The notes under the pieces: model-generated | Database searches by the model: none | The model's input: only the letters and a program-made list of their open reading frames with translations | Told to the model about the DNA's origin: nothing | Assembly: GCA_020433785.1 (NCBI GenBank) | Contig: JAGRCC010000598.1 | Span: 1-5,160, forward strand | Origin: Anaerolineae bacterium | GTDB lineage: Bacteria; Chloroflexota; Anaerolineae; 4572-78; J111 | DNA length: 5,160 nucleotides | Direction of reading: 5' to 3' | Made by a program: the position numbers and the translations under genes | Part shown: in pieces, positions 4,546 through 5,160 of the stretch | Position numbering within the stretch: position 1 is the stretch's first letter | How the letters are laid out: every line of letters starts with the position of its first letter

Positions 4546-5160
4546 TTAGCGAAATCCACCAAACATGTTCATTAAATTTTGCCTGGCCCGTGGGTTGCGC
4601 AGTTGTTTCATCATTTTCTGCATTTGCCGGAACTGGGAGATCAGTTGGTTGATCTCTTGCACCGTCGTGCCACTACCTTTAGCCACGCGCTTTTTACGGC
4701 CGCTATTGAGTATTTTCGGATTTCGACGTTCTTCGGTCGTCATCGAGTTGATCATCGCCTGAGTCCGTTTTAACCGATCTTCCATATCATTGCTGGAGAT
4801 GTTTTTCGAAATATCCCCCATGCCGGGAATCATCTCGATGACTTTATTGAGCGGTCCCAACTTTTTTATCTGCTGCAACTGCTCCAAGAAATCTTCAAGA
4901 TTAAAATTACCTTCGAGTAGTTTCTTGGCGCCGCGTTCGGCCACCTCTTCATCGAGCACTTCTTCAGCCCGCTCGATCAGCGTCAGCACATCGCCCATGC
5001 CCAAAATCCGTGAGGCCAGCCGGTCGGGGTGAAAAACTTCAATTTCGCTCAGTTTTTCGCCGGTTCCAAGAAACTTAATGGGCACGCCGGTCACGCTTCT
5101 GATAGAAATAGCCGCGCCACCTCGGGCATCGCCGTCGATTTTGGTCAAAATCAACCCGGT
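4546..5160 (-). CDS. ffh: Signal recognition particle GTPase Ffh, C-terminal part (5' end off the window)
   Basis: Ffh binds 4.5S/SRP RNA and the signal sequences of nascent membrane proteins, and docks on the receptor FtsY with GTP hydrolysis. The frame is open through 5160, so the gene enters from outside: 204 residues of an expected 440-460 are visible. The visible part starts inside the G domain at TGLILTKIDGDARGGAA (the TKxD guanine-specificity motif and DGDARGG). It passes FLGTGEK (30-36) and FHPDRLASRILGMGDV (43-58) and enters the methionine-rich M domain. The SRP-RNA-binding segment is at 153-186 (SGRKKRVAKGSGT, then INQLISQF and MQKMMKQ). It ends NLMNMFGGFR. Methionines at 180, 183, 184, 197 and 199 fit the signal-peptide groove. 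An internal TTG at 5154-5152 is not the start, because conserved G-domain sequence continues upstream of it. The P-loop and N domain are outside the window. The gene is followed after 101 bp by rpsP, the usual neighbour. Confidence 0.97.
   Translation of the reverse strand, partial: TGLILTKIDGDARGGAAISIRSVTGVPIKFLGTGEKLSEIEVFHPDRLASRILGMGDVLTLIERAEEVLDEEVAERGAKKLLEGNFNLEDFLEQLQQIKKLGPLNKVIEMIPGMGDISKNISSNDMEDRLKRTQAMINSMTTEERRNPKILNSGRKKRVAKGSGTTVQEINQLISQFRQMQKMMKQLRNPRARQNLMNMFGGFR

Noticed and set aside
1..5160. Mobile element, CRISPR array, tRNA or riboswitch
   Set aside because: I saw no transposase or integrase motifs, no regularly spaced repeats, no tRNA cloverleaf and no long structured leader. 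The genes are ordinary housekeeping genes in short-gap order.

Overview
The window reads as a compact piece of bacterial chromosome in which every gene lies on the minus strand, so transcription runs from position 5160 towards position 1. In that order the genes are ffh (3' part only), rpsP, khpA, rimM, dprA, a mannose-1-phosphate guanylyltransferase (manC-type), and topA (5' part only). GC content is moderate. The gaps are short (0 to 153 bp) and AT-rich. I see no mobile element, CRISPR array, tRNA or rRNA.

The likely source is a member of the Chloroflexota, perhaps Anaerolineae-like. This is an inference from one trait: a four-cysteine zinc-ribbon module of the DUF5679 type at the N-terminus of TopA, which I associate with that phylum. 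The protein sequences alone do not prove it.

Region by region: positions 4546-5160 hold the end of the SRP GTPase Ffh. A consensus extended -10 promoter (4485-4493) in the next gap starts the rpsP-khpA-rimM unit, which covers ribosomal protein bS16, a KH-domain RNA-binding protein and the 30S maturation factor RimM. khpA and rimM touch with no bases between them. RimM carries an unusual AT-rich N-terminal extension, and a perfect 11-bp inverted repeat lies inside its coding sequence. In many bacteria trmD and rplS follow rimM. Here an intrinsic terminator (3027-3049) closes the unit instead.

The rimM-dprA gap (2933-3085) is the most information-rich stretch. It has one promoter-like sequence with a perfect TTGACA at the rimM stop codon, then the terminator, then a second promoter with another perfect TTGACA and an extended -10. 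A perfect 7-bp dyad overlaps that second -10 box and the expected transcription start. dprA begins with GTG and is followed after 39 bp by manC, which probably shares its transcript. A 125-bp gap with no recognisable promoter leads into topA.

Functionally the window joins protein targeting and ribosome biogenesis (ffh, rpsP, khpA, rimM) to DNA uptake and topology genes (dprA, topA), with a sugar-nucleotide gene between them. I found no clear new multi-gene system. The items most worth checking are the dprA control region, the rimM N-terminal hairpin and extension, and the N-terminal zinc ribbon of TopA.
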